The notes: generated from the sequence alone by a model not told the origin. Shown: positions 37,945-48,381, counted from the stretch's first letter. The stretch: 64,000 bases of DNA from Moraxella lacunata (GCF_002027545.1 NZ_MXAN01000015.1:1-64000); one strand, 5' to 3'. Translations and numbers: made by a program.

Positions 37945-38838
37945 ATGTACGTTCACACCCCCACACCCAGCCAACAAGACCAGCAGGCTCGGCAAGCCAA
38001 GCAGTTTAAAGCCCCCGAGCTACTTCGCAGTGCTTTTTTTATCTCTGACGGCACCGCCATCACCGCCGAGACACTTGGGCGGTCATTGCTGAGCCAGTTT
38101 GGCAATGTCAAATTTGACGTCAAAATCATCCCCTATGTGGACACCCCTGAGTTGGCTCATGAGGCGGTCAAACGTATTAATGAAACTCATCGCTTATCAG
38201 GGCTCAAACCCTTGGTGTTTGATACCATCGTTAGTGATGAGATTCGCACCATCATCAACGGGGCGGACGCCACCAACCTTGACATCTATGAAGGGCTGAT
38301 TACCCGCATTGCCAATGAAATCGGTGAGACCCCCGACCCCCATGCAGGCATGGCACACGGACAAGTGGACAGCGATGATTATAAGGCAAGGATTGACGCC
38401 GTGCATTTTGCCTTGGATAATGACGACGGGGCGAGAACCAATCACTACGACGGAGCAGACATCATCCTAGTTGGCTTATCACGCTCAGGCAAAACGCCCA
38501 CAAGCCTATATCTTGCCTTACAGTTTGGCATTCGTGCCGCCAACTATCCTTTGACCGAAGATGACCTAGACAGTAGCAATCTACCCAAAGTATTACAGCC
38601 CTATCGCCACAAACTCTTTGGTCTAACCATTGACACCGAACGACTGGTGCGTATCCGCCAAGAGCGAAAAGCAGGTTCTCGCTATGCCTCCCTTGCCCAA
38701 TGCCAAGAAGAACAACGTGCCATTCAAGCCATCTACACCGCCCAAAAAATCCCCAATCTCAATGTCTCCGAGATGAGCGTTGAAGAGATTGCCACACGGA
38801 TTTTACAAATCACAGGTTTGGCACGACGGATTGGCTGA
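37945..38838 (+). CDS. ppsR: PEP synthase regulatory protein (bifunctional kinase/pyrophosphorylase)
   Basis: ADP-dependent kinase and Pi-dependent phosphorylase that inactivates and reactivates PEP synthase. It has 297 residues from the ATG at 37945, behind AAAGGA. The P-loop VGLSRSGKTPTSLYLA near residue 175 and the start SAFFISDGTAITAETLGRSLLSQF are diagnostic of the PpsR/DUF299 family. In relatives it commonly lies divergent from ppsA; the orientation is kept here but a three-gene cluster sits between them. Confidence 0.93.
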   Translation: MYVHTPTPSQQDQQARQAKQFKAPELLRSAFFISDGTAITAETLGRSLLSQFGNVKFDVKIIPYVDTPELAHEAVKRINETHRLSGLKPLVFDTIVSDEIRTIINGADATNLDIYEGLITRIANEIGETPDPHAGMAHGQVDSDDYKARIDAVHFALDNDDGARTNHYDGADIILVGLSRSGKTPTSLYLALQFGIRAANYPLTEDDLDSSNLPKVLQPYRHKLFGLTIDTERLVRIRQERKAGSRYASLAQCQEEQRAIQAIYTAQKIPNLNVSEMSVEEIATRILQITGLARRIG

Positions 38839-38893
38839 TTGTTGAAGCATTTTAAATAACATGATTTTAAAACTGATAAACTCTGAGAAAAAT

Positions 38894-39262
38894 ATGAAAC
38901 ATCGCTCTTTGTTACTCTTACCCCTAACACTCATCATCTCTTTGAGTGCGTGCCAAAGTCGCCCCCCTGTGCCCGAGCCACGTTACATCCCTAATGTCGC
39001 CCTAAATGCCAGTGAAACGCTAGAAGTCATGCCTTATCGCAGTGCCTGTCATTCTGCCACACCCATGCAGTGCCTACTGGTCAAGCCCATCGGGGCAGAC
39101 GATGATAAGCTGTTCGGCATTGGCTATAATGACATCATCGGCTTTACGCCAACCGTTGGCACTGCCTACACCATCAAAGTGCGTCAAGAGATAGACCAAA
39201 ATACTGGCAAACCCACAGGGCTGTGGCAGTTAGATGAGATTTTAACGCAAAATATTCGTTAA
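38894..39262 (+). CDS. DUF4377-type lipoprotein
   Basis: 122 residues from the ATG at 38894. A lipoprotein signal ends LSAC. The mature part, CLLVKPIGADDDKLFGIGYNDIIGFTPTVGTAYTIKVRQE, matches the DUF4377 pattern, a small beta-rich domain of unknown function, often near META/HslJ proteins. It is followed 25 bases later by sthA. Confidence 0.7.
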   Translation: MKHRSLLLLPLTLIISLSACQSRPPVPEPRYIPNVALNASETLEVMPYRSACHSATPMQCLLVKPIGADDDKLFGIGYNDIIGFTPTVGTAYTIKVRQEIDQNTGKPTGLWQLDEILTQNIR

Positions 39263-39287
39263 TTAAAACAAACAAAAAGGCAATATC

Positions 39288-40913
39288 ATGACCAAAACCA
39301 ACCCCACCGAGACGGCAGGTAAATCCCCAAACCCTGCCACAAATGAGACCAAGGCAGAACACGCCATCAAAGAACAAGCCAAACGTTCCGCCCTACCCGA
39401 AGCAGAAATCAAAACCCCCGACAGCACAAACACGCCAGCTCATGAAGAGCATGACCCCAGTCATTTACTCATCAGTCCGTTAGATGGTCAGCGTGTCGCC
39501 ATCGCTCCCCAAAAACGCAAAGTCCGTCACGGCTTTGAATATGACGCGGTGGTGCTAGGGGCAGGGCCTGCCGGTGAAGCAGCGGCGATGAAACTTGCCA
39601 AATCAGGACTGAAAGTGGCAGTCATCGACCCCCGCGACCAAGTGGGCGGTAACTGTGCTCACGTCGGCACCATCCCCAGTAAGGCACTTCGCCAATCGGT
39701 GTTTAACATCATCAGCATGAGACGTGACCCCATTTTTAGCTCATTTACTGACAACTTTCAAGTTCCCCTAAATAAGGTGCTGAGCAAAGCACGGCGAGTG
39801 ATTGCCAGTCAAGTCAATACCCACAAGCTATTTTATGAGCGTAACCGTGTTGAGATTATCCAAGGTTGGGGGCGTTTTATTGACAAAAACACCCTAGAAG
39901 TCGAGCAGGTTCATGGTGAGGGTGCCAAGACTGTTACCTTTGAAAAGGCGGTCATTGCCGTGGGTTCACGACCCTACCGTCCTGACCTGCTTGACTTTGA
40001 CCATCCCCGCGTCTTTGACTCAGATAAGATTTTGCAAATGGACTATGTCGCTCGCAAAATCATCATCTACGGGGCAGGCGTGATTGGCTGTGAGTATGCG
40101 TCCATCTTTACAGGTCTGGGCTATGTCGTTGATTTGATTAATAACAAAGAACAACTGCTAAGCTACCTTGATGATGAAATCTCGGACGCCCTATCGCACG
40201 ACTTTCGTCAGTTTGGCGTGCGTATTCGTAGCAATGAAGAGATTGAACGCCTAGAAACCTTTGATGACTGCGTGGTCTTACACCTAAAAAGCGGTAAAAA
40301 AATCAAATCCGACGCCATCCTTTGGTGTAACGGACGTTCGGGCAACACCGACGGGCTTAATCTAGAAGCGGTTGGCTTATCTGCCAACAGTCGTGGACAG
40401 CTCGAAGTTGACCAAACCTACCGCACCAAAGCCGAACACATCTATGCCGTGGGCGATGTCATCGGCTGGCCGTCTTTGGCGTCCGCTGCCTACGACCAAG
40501 GGCGAAATGCCGCCGGCTTTATGGTGGGTGACAAACACGCTGAGTTTGTCAATAGCGTGCCTACTGGCATCTATACCATTCCTGAGATTTCAAGCATTGG
40601 GGCGACCGAAGAAGACTTAACCCGTGACCAAATCCCTTATGAAGTTGGACAAGCCTTTTTCAAACACCTAGCTCGCTCCCAAATCATCGGTGAGCGTTCG
40701 GGCGTACTAAAAATCTTGTTCCACCGTGAAACCCTACAAATCCTAGGCATTCACTGCTACGGCAACCACGCCTCCGAGATTATCCACATCGGACAAGCGG
40801 TGATGAAATGCGGTCACACACTAGAATACTTCATCAACACCACCTTTAACTACCCCACCATGGCAGAAGCCTATCGTGTGGCGGCGTTAAATGGCATGAA
40901 CCGTATTTTTTAA
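39288..40913 (+). CDS. sthA: Soluble pyridine nucleotide transhydrogenase
   Basis: FAD enzyme that moves electrons between NADPH and NAD+. It has 541 residues; the usual enzyme is about 465, and the extra is an N-terminal low-complexity tail of roughly 75 residues rich in Thr, Pro, Lys and Glu. The core has [21 protein letters not shown] (FAD-binding), [16 protein letters not shown] (no CxxxxC disulphide, as expected for SthA), [20 protein letters not shown] (NAD-binding) and the C-terminal dimer domain. An AAAGG site precedes the ATG. Later ATGs without the tail lack ribosome sites. Confidence 0.92.
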   Translation: MTKTNPTETAGKSPNPATNETKAEHAIKEQAKRSALPEAEIKTPDSTNTPAHEEHDPSHLLISPLDGQRVAIAPQKRKVRHGFEYDAVVLGAGPAGEAAAMKLAKSGLKVAVIDPRDQVGGNCAHVGTIPSKALRQSVFNIISMRRDPIFSSFTDNFQVPLNKVLSKARRVIASQVNTHKLFYERNRVEIIQGWGRFIDKNTLEVEQVHGEGAKTVTFEKAVIAVGSRPYRPDLLDFDHPRVFDSDKILQMDYVARKIIIYGAGVIGCEYASIFTGLGYVVDLINNKEQLLSYLDDEISDALSHDFRQFGVRIRSNEEIERLETFDDCVVLHLKSGKKIKSDAILWCNGRSGNTDGLNLEAVGLSANSRGQLEVDQTYRTKAEHIYAVGDVIGWPSLASAAYDQGRNAAGFMVGDKHAEFVNSVPTGIYTIPEISSIGATEEDLTRDQIPYEVGQAFFKHLARSQIIGERSGVLKILFHRETLQILGIHCYGNHASEIIHIGQAVMKCGHTLEYFINTTFNYPTMAEAYRVAALNGMNRIF

Positions 40914-40919
40914 AGCCCA

Positions 40920-40942
40920 AAGGACGTGTTCAGCACGTCCTT
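40920..40942. repeat. GGACGTG palindrome after sthA
   Basis: AAGGACGTG, TTCAG, CACGTCCTT: a 9-bp perfect stem, 6 bases after the stop. It has the same layout as the GGGCGTG palindromes with one compensated change, and may serve as a terminator. Confidence 0.65.
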
Positions 40943-41010
40943 ACGTCCATGGTATAAATCTGTGGCAAATGTAACTTTTACCCATATCACCCATCCTTTA
41001 TGCAAATCAC

Positions 41011-41044
41011 AAAAATCACCCCAACATGATTTGGGGTGATTTTT
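41011..41044. terminator. Bidirectional terminator between sthA and yceI
   Basis: AAAAATCACCCCAA and its exact complement form a 14-bp stem with loop CATGAT; T and A runs lie at both ends. Confidence 0.88.
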
Positions 41045-41060
41045 GATTCTTTAAAACAAA

Positions 41061-41633
41061 TTATTTCTTAGCGGCTTCTACTTGAATGTCAATGCGGACA
41101 TTTTTTGCCATGCCAACATTCACCAAATAATCCATGCCCCATTTGGTGCGGTCAATGGTCGTGCTAAAATCACCGCCACAAACTTCGGTTTTTGCCATGG
41201 GGCTGTCATAGCAATTGAACTTATTGGCGTGCAGACGAACAGGGTGTGTTTGACCAAGTAGGGTAAGTTTGCCATCTACTGAGCTTAGTTTGCGTGCTTT
41301 GCCCTTGCCTGTGTAGTTGAATTTGGTAGATTCAAAACGCATGGTGGGATATTTTTCGGCATCAAACAAATCGGCACTGAGCAGATGTTCAGTAAACTCC
41401 TTAGAGCTTGATTGTAGGTTTGCCAATGGCAACTCGATGTCAATTTTACCTGTGCGTTTGGCTTTATCAAACTCCATCTCGCCTGTTAGACCATACACAC
41501 CGCCCACGTTGGTACTGGTTTTAAAATGATCAATGGCAAAACGGGCATTGGTGTGAAATGGGTCAATCTCATAAGTGGCAGCATTTGCCATGCCTGCTAG
41601 GGCAACAAGAGACAGTAGGGCTAGCTTTTTCAT
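41061..41633 (-). CDS. YceI-family periplasmic lipid-binding protein
   Basis: 190 residues with a signal peptide (MKKLALLSLVALAGMANA). The mature lipocalin-like domain has the family pattern YEIDPFHTNARFAIDHFKTSTNVGG..GLTGEMEFD and KTEVCGGDFSTTIDRTKWGMD. YceI proteins bind isoprenoid or fatty lipids; the physiological ligand is usually unknown. AAGGAG precedes the ATG. Two Cys in the C-terminal half may form a disulphide. Confidence 0.9.
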   Translation of the reverse strand: MKKLALLSLVALAGMANAATYEIDPFHTNARFAIDHFKTSTNVGGVYGLTGEMEFDKAKRTGKIDIELPLANLQSSSKEFTEHLLSADLFDAEKYPTMRFESTKFNYTGKGKARKLSSVDGKLTLLGQTHPVRLHANKFNCYDSPMAKTEVCGGDFSTTIDRTKWGMDYLVNVGMAKNVRIDIQVEAAKK

Positions 41634-41759
41634 AACAACTCCTTGGGTTTGATGAATAATGTTATTGGTGCAACACCAATGCGATAAATTCTAGCAAGAC
41701 TGATTAGGAAAAACAAGCACGATTAAGAAACGCATTGTTAATGTTTGGTTAATGATACA

Positions 41760-42812
41760 TCAGGACTTATCCGCTTGGCTTGCCTGCTCCGCCTTTTGAC
41801 TTACTGACTCTTGACTTACCGATTCTTGGTTTGCTGTTTTGGCTGTCTGCTTAGGTAAGTATTCCTCTCGGATAATGCCTTGTAATTTATCATACGGCAC
41901 CACAATCTCAACAAAACCCTGTGCAAAACCTCCCATTTCATAAGGTTGATACACCAGCACCACCCCATTTTTACCAAAATACACATTTTCGGTCATCTCA
42001 AACTGCCACGTTTGCTCGTATTCTTGAATGTCTTTTTTGGTTGTGATTTGTAGCTCATCTTTTAGATATTCTTTAAACCCCGCATAAGCCAGCTCATGAA
42101 AATCACTCGCCCTATCCGCCACAATCACATCAGAAAAATCAATCTGCGTCTGCAAATCCATATCAAACATCAGATACTCCATAAATGGCATGCCATGAGC
42201 CCCACCCATATAAACATCGCCTGCGATGGCAACCTGAGCTAAGTTTTTGTGAGCAGGGATAAGCTCTGGGGCAACCGTCCAAGCATAGCTCGGTGCTGAC
42301 TCAAAGGGCTCGCCATTTTCTTTGGCAACGTCTTTCATCTCATTGATAAACATCAAATGCTCACCCACAAATTCATCAACATTCTGCTTAAATTTAAGCA
42401 GTTTAGGATTGTCATCGTTGGTAATTGTTTTATTGACAATCTGCTCTATCCAACGTGGTTCAACTTTTGCCAATTTGATATTGATACTCGTGCAAAAGCC
42501 CTCTTTATAAAAACCTTCGTCATCTTTGGGTGTTTTTGGGTCAAAATTGCACGCCTGCTTCATCTCATCGGGCAGTTCATACTCATAGGCAACCGTGCTA
42601 AATTTAATTTGTTCAGACTTGGTAATCTTGCCTACATTGGCAAGTTTTTGATCAAGGGCTTTAATGGTCTCACTTGGGGTTAGCTCGCCACTTGGCATGA
42701 CTTGATTTTTTTGAGCATCCAAATATTCTGCTTGATTGTTTTTGACCGTTTCATCTTGACCACAAGCAGTCATTAACACCGCCAAAGCCAGCACCAATAC
42801 TTTTTTCATCAT
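41760..42812 (-). CDS. DUF3298 (RsiV-like) lipoprotein
   Basis: 350 residues with a lipoprotein signal ending LMTAC. The central and C-terminal region has GDVYMGGAHGMPFMEYLMFDMDLQTQIDFSDVI and YQPYEMGGFAQGFVEIVVPYDKL, the YxGGAHG and YxxxPYA..G patterns of DUF3298. The last 25 residues are a Gln/Ser-rich tail with an ESVSQ repeat. Family members include anti-sigma RsiV and PdaC-like proteins, but here there is no membrane helix or sigma gene, so only an envelope lipoprotein can be stated. Confidence 0.75.
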   Translation of the reverse strand: MMKKVLVLALAVLMTACGQDETVKNNQAEYLDAQKNQVMPSGELTPSETIKALDQKLANVGKITKSEQIKFSTVAYEYELPDEMKQACNFDPKTPKDDEGFYKEGFCTSINIKLAKVEPRWIEQIVNKTITNDDNPKLLKFKQNVDEFVGEHLMFINEMKDVAKENGEPFESAPSYAWTVAPELIPAHKNLAQVAIAGDVYMGGAHGMPFMEYLMFDMDLQTQIDFSDVIVADRASDFHELAYAGFKEYLKDELQITTKKDIQEYEQTWQFEMTENVYFGKNGVVLVYQPYEMGGFAQGFVEIVVPYDKLQGIIREEYLPKQTAKTANQESVSQESVSQKAEQASQADKS

Positions 42813-42838
42813 CTTACCCCTTTTTAAATTAAAACCGA

Positions 42839-43103
42839 TAGGGCGTGTTGAATATTGGTATTTGCAATGAAAAATGAGAAAAATCGCAAGTTTTTCAAGG
42901 AAAAGTCCGCAGTTGATATTGAAATATCAACAAGGATTTTGACGATGAAAAACAATCCGACCACTTAAACTGGGTAAATTTAAGAATTATACTTAACTTT
43001 TTAAATTAAGTGGTCGGATAGCCATTTTTCATGCAAAAATCAATCAAGGCTTTAAAACTCTACCGAATTTAAATAAAATGTTATCAATGTTCAACACGCC
43101 CTA
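42839..43103. repeat. 265-bp TAGGGCGTG-ended miniature element
   Basis: The ends are a 19-bp inverted repeat with one mismatch: TAGGGCGTGTTGAATATTG and, in complement, TAGGGCGTGTTGAACATTG. Inside, CCGACCACTTAA and TTAAGTGGTCGG form another inverted pair, and GTTGATATT/AATATCAAC a hairpin. No ORF. Its two ends match those of the shorter element at 12286, defining a family with at least two copies here. Confidence 0.7.
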
Positions 43104-43136
43104 GCATTGTAAAGCAAAATCAACCACTTGGCAAAT

Positions 43137-43162
43137 AAAAAGCCCACAATCATGGGCTTTTT
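43137..43162 (-). terminator. Terminator of the leu operon
   Basis: AAAAAGCCCA and TGGGCTTTTT form a perfect 10-bp stem with loop CAATCA, 18 bases after the leuB stop. Confidence 0.88.
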
Positions 43163-43180
43163 GTGTTAAATCAACAACGC

Positions 43181-44248
43181 TTACAACGCCTGCACCACTT
43201 TATCGCCCATGTCCGCACAGCCAACCAAAGTCGTGCCGTCTTCATAAATATCCGCCGTGCGATAGCCTTGTTCTAGCACTTTTTGCACCGCCTTTTCAAT
43301 CTGCACCGCACGATTTTCATCATTTAGGCTATAACGCACAAGCATGGCAAGCGACAAAATGGTCGCTAGCGGATTTGCCTTATCCTGCCCTGCAATGTCA
43401 GGGGCAGAGCCATGAGACGGCTCGTACAACCCTTTGCCTGTCTCGTTTAGGCTTGCTGATGGCAACATGCCAATAGAGCCTGTGAGCATGGACGCTTGGT
43501 CGGACAAAATATCGCCAAAGATATTGCCTGTGGCAATCACATCAAACTGCTTGGGATTTTTGACCAATTGCATGGCAGCATTATCCACATACATATGACT
43601 AAGTTCAACCTCTGGATAGTCTTTGCCAACTTCGGTAAAAATCTGCCGCCAAAGTTCGGTGGTTTCTAACACATTGGCTTTATCCACACTGCACAGTTTG
43701 CCACGGCGTTTTTGGGCAGCCTCAAAGGACACTTTGGCAATGCGGCGAATCTCACTTTCGCCATAACGCATGGTATTAAAGCCCTCACGCTCGCCATTGT
43801 CAAGGGTTACAATGCCCCGTGGCTCACCAAAATAAATATCACCTGTCAATTCTCTGACAATTAAGATATCAAGCCCTGCCACAACCTCAGGTTTTAATGT
43901 AGAAGCATCAGCCAGTTCTTTATACAAAATTGCAGGGCGTAAATTAGCAAACAAATTCAAATCCTTGCGAATCGCCAAAAGTCCACGCTCAGGACGCAAT
44001 GGACGGTCAAGGTCATCGTACTTAGGCGAACCAACCGCCCCCAAAAGCACTGCATCCACCTTTTGGCAAAGCTCTTGGGTTTGGCTTGGATATGGCAAAC
44101 CATAAGCGTCATAGGCTTCACCGCCCAATTTGGCGTATTCATAGCTGACAGCCAAGCCTTGTTCAATGAGTTTGTCCAATACTTTAACGGCTTGGGCGAT
44201 AATCTCAGGGCCAATACCATCGCCTTTTAAGATTGCAATGTGTTTCAT
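43181..44248 (-). CDS. leuB: 3-isopropylmalate dehydrogenase
   Basis: Oxidatively decarboxylates 3-isopropylmalate in leucine synthesis. It has 355 residues. Motifs: [44 protein letters not shown], and the NAD/metal signature [26 protein letters not shown] with [18 protein letters not shown]. It is the last gene of the leuC-to-leuB run on the minus strand. Confidence 0.95.
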   Translation of the reverse strand: MKHIAILKGDGIGPEIIAQAVKVLDKLIEQGLAVSYEYAKLGGEAYDAYGLPYPSQTQELCQKVDAVLLGAVGSPKYDDLDRPLRPERGLLAIRKDLNLFANLRPAILYKELADASTLKPEVVAGLDILIVRELTGDIYFGEPRGIVTLDNGEREGFNTMRYGESEIRRIAKVSFEAAQKRRGKLCSVDKANVLETTELWRQIFTEVGKDYPEVELSHMYVDNAAMQLVKNPKQFDVIATGNIFGDILSDQASMLTGSIGMLPSASLNETGKGLYEPSHGSAPDIAGQDKANPLATILSLAMLVRYSLNDENRAVQIEKAVQKVLEQGYRTADIYEDGTTLVGCADMGDKVVQAL

Positions 44249-44298
44249 AAAGATTTTCCCTTTTTAAATTAGAAAATGTTTCAATCAAAGTCAGGTTC

Positions 44299-44796
44299 TT
44301 AGGTTTCCAAAAATAACTCCATTTCACTACTGGTCATTTCAGAAGGGTTTTCACCATATAACTCAACTAAATCTTCAATAGAATATTTTTCGTCATCATA
44401 ACTTTTCTTATCAACAAAAAATCTTTCCAAACTTTCAAATAAAGACTGATTAGGATATGAATTATTTTTAGTTGATTTGTAACTTGTGAATTTGTGTATT
44501 GTAGAACCACTGTCTTTACCTTGTAAATTAAGACAACTACAAACAATATGATAAACACTAGGTGAAATTGCACCTTTTAAATTCCACTCATCAGAACCTT
44601 TCTTAAATAAACCTACACCAGTTAAATTTGGAAATCTATCCGCAAGATTATTTTTTACAATAAAATCACTTAATTGTTTACTATAAGTAAAATTCTTATT
44701 CTCAAAGAATTTTAATAAATCACTTAACTCGTGAGCCTCATTATTAGTTAAATGATATTGCTCTTTTAAAATTTCTGGGGAAAATGTATCAGTCAT
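44299..44796 (-). CDS. Hypothetical protein inserted between leuD and leuB
   Basis: 165 residues, acidic at the end (EDLVELYGENPSEMTSSEMELF), no signal peptide or membrane segment, no fold recognised. The DNA is much AT-richer than leuD and leuB. It starts 22 bases after the leuD stop and ends 50 bases before leuB, so it is transcribed with them. Likely a recent insertion into the operon; function unknown. Confidence 0.6.
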   Translation of the reverse strand: MTDTFSPEILKEQYHLTNNEAHELSDLLKFFENKNFTYSKQLSDFIVKNNLADRFPNLTGVGLFKKGSDEWNLKGAISPSVYHIVCSCLNLQGKDSGSTIHKFTSYKSTKNNSYPNQSLFESLERFFVDKKSYDDEKYSIEDLVELYGENPSEMTSSEMELFLET

Positions 44797-44817
44797 AATA
44801 AAATCCTATCAAAAATA

Positions 44818-45468
44818 TCAAGCCGTCAATTCTTTAAACACCCACGGTCTGTCCGCTTTGGCTTTTTCTTCAAAAGCTTTAATGTCATCGGCGTGTTGCA
44901 AGGTTAGCCCAATATCGTCCAAACCATTTAACAAACAATGCTTACGAAACGCATCAACTTCAAAAGAATACTCTTTACCGCTTGGGCTGATGACTTTTTG
45001 GTTTTCTAAATCAACCGTTAATTGATAGCCAATATTGGCAAAACATTCGTTAAATAAGTCATCAACATCGCTTTCACTTAACACAACAGGCAACATACCA
45101 TTTTTAAAGCAGTTATTATAAAAAATATCAGCAAAACTTGGGGCAATCACGGTGCGAAAGCCATATTCTTCCAATGCCCACGGAGCGTGTTCACGGCTAG
45201 ACCCACAGCCAAAGTTTTTGCGAGCCAGTAAAATGGTTGCCCCAGCATAGCGGGCTTGGTTTAACACAAAATCAGGATTTTTGGGACGCTTATTAATGTC
45301 TTGCCCCAAAAAGCCTTCGTCCAAATAACGCAATTCATCAAATAAATTATCGCCAAAGCCTGTGCGTTTGATGGATTTTAAAAACTGCTTGGGGATAATC
45401 AAATCGGTATCCACATTTGAGCGGTCAAGTGGGGCAACGATGCCCTGTTCGGTGGTGTATGGTTTCAT
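44818..45468 (-). CDS. leuD: 3-isopropylmalate dehydratase small subunit
   Basis: Small subunit of isopropylmalate isomerase, pairs with LeuC. 216 residues. Typical segments: [31 protein letters not shown] at the start and [46 protein letters not shown] in the middle. It follows a YbhB-family gene instead of leuC. Confidence 0.95.
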   Translation of the reverse strand: MKPYTTEQGIVAPLDRSNVDTDLIIPKQFLKSIKRTGFGDNLFDELRYLDEGFLGQDINKRPKNPDFVLNQARYAGATILLARKNFGCGSSREHAPWALEEYGFRTVIAPSFADIFYNNCFKNGMLPVVLSESDVDDLFNECFANIGYQLTVDLENQKVISPSGKEYSFEVDAFRKHCLLNGLDDIGLTLQHADDIKAFEEKAKADRPWVFKELTA

Positions 45469-45505
45469 AAATTATCCTTGTTATAACTTATCAAAAACAG
45501 TCATT

Positions 45506-46039
45506 TTAGCAACCATAATAAGCCGTCAAAGTTGCTGCTGCCAATACTTTGCCATTTAAATTAAAGCCGAGTACCGCAGCACTGATGTCATTTGACAAAT
45601 CCAGCGTGTCATTTAAAGCATACAGCGTAAAAATGTAGCGATGTGGTTTATCGCCTTTGGGGGGAAATGCTCCGATAAAACCGTTTAATCCTGCATCATT
45701 TTGTAGTTCTACAATACCATTTCCAAAATCATTGGATTTGCCTTTTGGTAATTTTGTCCAATCAGCAGGGATATTAAACACATTCCAATGCCAAAAACCT
45801 GAGCCTGTTGGAGCGTCGGGGTCATACATGGTCAGTACAAAACTTTTGGTACCTGCTGGGGCGTTGTCCCACACAAGCTCTGGACTCACATTGCCTCCTG
45901 TATAACCCCAAATGTTGGCAACATAGTCATCTGACAGCGTGCTACCATCAGCAATGTCGCTACATTTTAGGGTCATTTCACCTTGTGGCTGGGTAGGGTT
46001 ACGCACATCTAGGTAGGAGTTTTGGGTTAGGTCGGTCAT
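45506..46039 (-). CDS. YbhB/YbcL-family (PEBP-like) protein
   Basis: 177 residues of the phosphatidylethanolamine-binding protein fold, the bacterial RKIP-like branch. Signature: VLTMYDPDAPTGSGFWHWNVFNIPADW, followed by PPKGDKPHRYIFTLYAL. No signal peptide is seen. Ligand and role are unknown in most bacteria. AAGGAA precedes the ATG. It lies within the leu gene run, 37 bases before leuD. Confidence 0.88.
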   Translation of the reverse strand: MTDLTQNSYLDVRNPTQPQGEMTLKCSDIADGSTLSDDYVANIWGYTGGNVSPELVWDNAPAGTKSFVLTMYDPDAPTGSGFWHWNVFNIPADWTKLPKGKSNDFGNGIVELQNDAGLNGFIGAFPPKGDKPHRYIFTLYALNDTLDLSNDISAAVLGFNLNGKVLAAATLTAYYGC

Positions 46040-46094
46040 GGTTTTTTCCTTAATTCATTTATAATTAAACTAATACAAATTGATTAATTAAGCA

Positions 46095-46901
46095 TTAATC
46101 AATTTGCTTAAATTCACCTTCAAAAATATCTGGCATTTGTTTTTTAAGGTTTTTCAAATCGTCTGAAATCTCTTCATCGGTGTATTCTACTGCCACATCA
46201 AAAGCTTCATACAGTCTTTTACTCATCTTATCCATGGATACATAAGTAATACCACCTGAAATAATACCACCCATAACAGGAATAGCCTTAGAAACACCTT
46301 TGGCAAAAGTATCTTTTGTTAATTTTACACCAATCATTCCTGCAATTTTTTTAACCAACGGATAGTACCATGTTTTGGTTAATGCCATTTGTGGCAATTT
46401 TTTTAGAGCTTGCTTTGATAAATTTCCTGCTGTTAATCGTGTTAATTGCGATGCTCCGCCAATGCCAAACATAACACCCAAGAACAGCATTAATTCATGC
46501 TCAACTTTTTCATGATTTAACACATCGCCATTCCAAAAATCTTGATAACCATAAATATAAGCAATTTCTTGGGCTAAACGCAAATTAAAGGCAAAAAATT
46601 GTACTAAATCCGCAGGTATTGTCGCCATCAATGCCAATCCACCCGGCAGACCCGCCAAAAAAGAACCACCAGAACACATCAATTTTCTTTTGTTGGCAAC
46701 CATGATGGCGGTCTTTTTGACTTCCTTTTGAGAAATTAAGCCTGATGCGATTGGACCTTTTTCAAGCAATAAAGAAATATCGGATTGCTTGACCTTGCCT
46801 TTAAAAACATCAAGTAAAAAAGCATTTCGTTCAACTTTAATACCAGGTAAAGCCAAAGATTTTTCAATCAACTCATAGGTAAAATTTGATTCATTCGACA
46901 T
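46095..46901 (-). CDS. EcsC-like protein
   Basis: 268 residues. The middle part, GLPGGLALMATIPADLVQFFAFNLRLAQEIAYIYGYQDFW, fits the EcsC family pattern, with amphipathic or hydrophobic helices in both halves (VMFGIGGASQL; AIPVMGGIISGGITYVSMD). It may be peripheral to the membrane. It is named from EcsC of Bacillus, whose function is unclear. Sits between leuC and the YbhB-like gene, 61 bases after leuC. Confidence 0.6.
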   Translation of the reverse strand: MSNESNFTYELIEKSLALPGIKVERNAFLLDVFKGKVKQSDISLLLEKGPIASGLISQKEVKKTAIMVANKRKLMCSGGSFLAGLPGGLALMATIPADLVQFFAFNLRLAQEIAYIYGYQDFWNGDVLNHEKVEHELMLFLGVMFGIGGASQLTRLTAGNLSKQALKKLPQMALTKTWYYPLVKKIAGMIGVKLTKDTFAKGVSKAIPVMGGIISGGITYVSMDKMSKRLYEAFDVAVEYTDEEISDDLKNLKKQMPDIFEGEFKQID

Positions 46902-46962
46902 AATAACACTCTAATTAAAATAAAATAACCCATTCTAGCACAGATTATCTTATTTTATCATC

Positions 46963-48381
46963 TCAAAACGTCCGCACATCCACAAAATGCCCGTGAATTG
47001 CCGCTGCTGCTGCCATGATAGGAGATACCAAATGCGTGCGTCCACCATTGCCTTGACGGCCTTCAAAGTTGCGGTTGGATGTACTGGCACAATGCTCGCC
47101 AGCTTGTAGTTTATCGGCATTCATGGCAAGGCACATAGAACAGCCCGGTTCACGCCATTCAAAGCCTGCATCCATAAAGATTTTATCCAGCCCTTCTTGC
47201 TCTGCTTGCTGTTTAACCAGTCCTGAGCCTGCCACAATCATCGCTTGCTTGATGCTTGGGGCGACTTTGTAACCCTTAACAACTTCTGCTGCTGCACGAA
47301 TGTCCTCGATGCGTGAGTTGGTGCAAGAGCCGATAAACACACGGTCAAGCACAATATCGGACAAGGGCTGTCCTGCCGTCAAGCCCATGTATTGATAGGC
47401 TCGCATCCAGTCATTACGCTGTATGTCATCTTTGGCGTCCGCTAGGGTTGGCACGTTTTGGCTAATGGGAATGACCATTTCAGGAGACGTACCCCACGAC
47501 ACCTGTGGCTCAATCTCATCGCCATTTAGCACAACCACCGTATCAAAATGAGCGTCATCGTCCGATTTTAAAGTATTCCAATAAGCAACGGCTTTATCCC
47601 AATTCTCGCCAGTCGGAGCGTAGGGGCGACCTTTAACATAGGAGGTGGTCTTATCATCAACCGCCACAAGTCCGACCCTAGCACCGCCTTCAATCGCCAT
47701 GTTACACACGGTCATACGCCCTTCAATGGACATATCACGAAACACCTGTCCGCCAAATTCAATGGCGTGTCCTGTTCCGCCTGCCGTGCCGATTTTGCCG
47801 ATGATGGCCAGCACGACATCTTTTGGCGTAACGCCTTTGCCAAGTTTGCCGTCCACACGCACCAGCATATTTTTCATTTTCTTTTGCACAAGGCACTGCG
47901 TGGCAAGGACGTGTTCCACTTCACTTGTACCAATACCATGAGCCAAGCACCCCAACGCCCCATGCGTGGCGGTATGGCTATCCCCACACACCACCGTCAT
48001 GCCCGGTAGGGTCAAGCCCTGCTCGGGCCCGACCACGTGAACAATGCCTTGACGGACGTCATTGATACTAAATTGCACGACATTAAAGGATTTGCAGTTG
48101 TCATCAAGTGTTTTAACCTGAATGCGAGAGGTATCGTCAGCAATCCCTGCAATGCCTTGCTCACGTTCATTTTTAGAAGTTGGAACGTTGTGGTCAGGCG
48201 TTGCGATGTTTGCCGACAGTCGCCACGGCTTACGGTTATTAAGCTCTAAGCCTTCAAAGGCTTGAGGGGAAGTTACTTCATGCAACAGTTGGCGGTCAAT
48301 GTAGATAAGCGATGAACCGTCATCACGCTCTTTGACCAAATGGTCGTCCCAAAGTTTGTCGTAAAGGGTTTTGCCTGCCAT
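46963..48381 (-). CDS. leuC: 3-isopropylmalate dehydratase large subunit
   Basis: 4Fe-4S aconitase-family subunit of isopropylmalate isomerase. 472 residues. The cluster ligands are in [15 protein letters not shown] and [13 protein letters not shown], and [32 protein letters not shown] is another family hallmark. First gene of the leu run; a TATAAT-like box is on the minus strand at 48429-48434, with a poor -35. GGAG precedes the ATG. No leader peptide for attenuation was found. Confidence 0.96.
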   Translation of the reverse strand: MAGKTLYDKLWDDHLVKERDDGSSLIYIDRQLLHEVTSPQAFEGLELNNRKPWRLSANIATPDHNVPTSKNEREQGIAGIADDTSRIQVKTLDDNCKSFNVVQFSINDVRQGIVHVVGPEQGLTLPGMTVVCGDSHTATHGALGCLAHGIGTSEVEHVLATQCLVQKKMKNMLVRVDGKLGKGVTPKDVVLAIIGKIGTAGGTGHAIEFGGQVFRDMSIEGRMTVCNMAIEGGARVGLVAVDDKTTSYVKGRPYAPTGENWDKAVAYWNTLKSDDDAHFDTVVVLNGDEIEPQVSWGTSPEMVIPISQNVPTLADAKDDIQRNDWMRAYQYMGLTAGQPLSDIVLDRVFIGSCTNSRIEDIRAAAEVVKGYKVAPSIKQAMIVAGSGLVKQQAEQEGLDKIFMDAGFEWREPGCSMCLAMNADKLQAGEHCASTSNRNFEGRQGNGGRTHLVSPIMAAAAAIHGHFVDVRTF

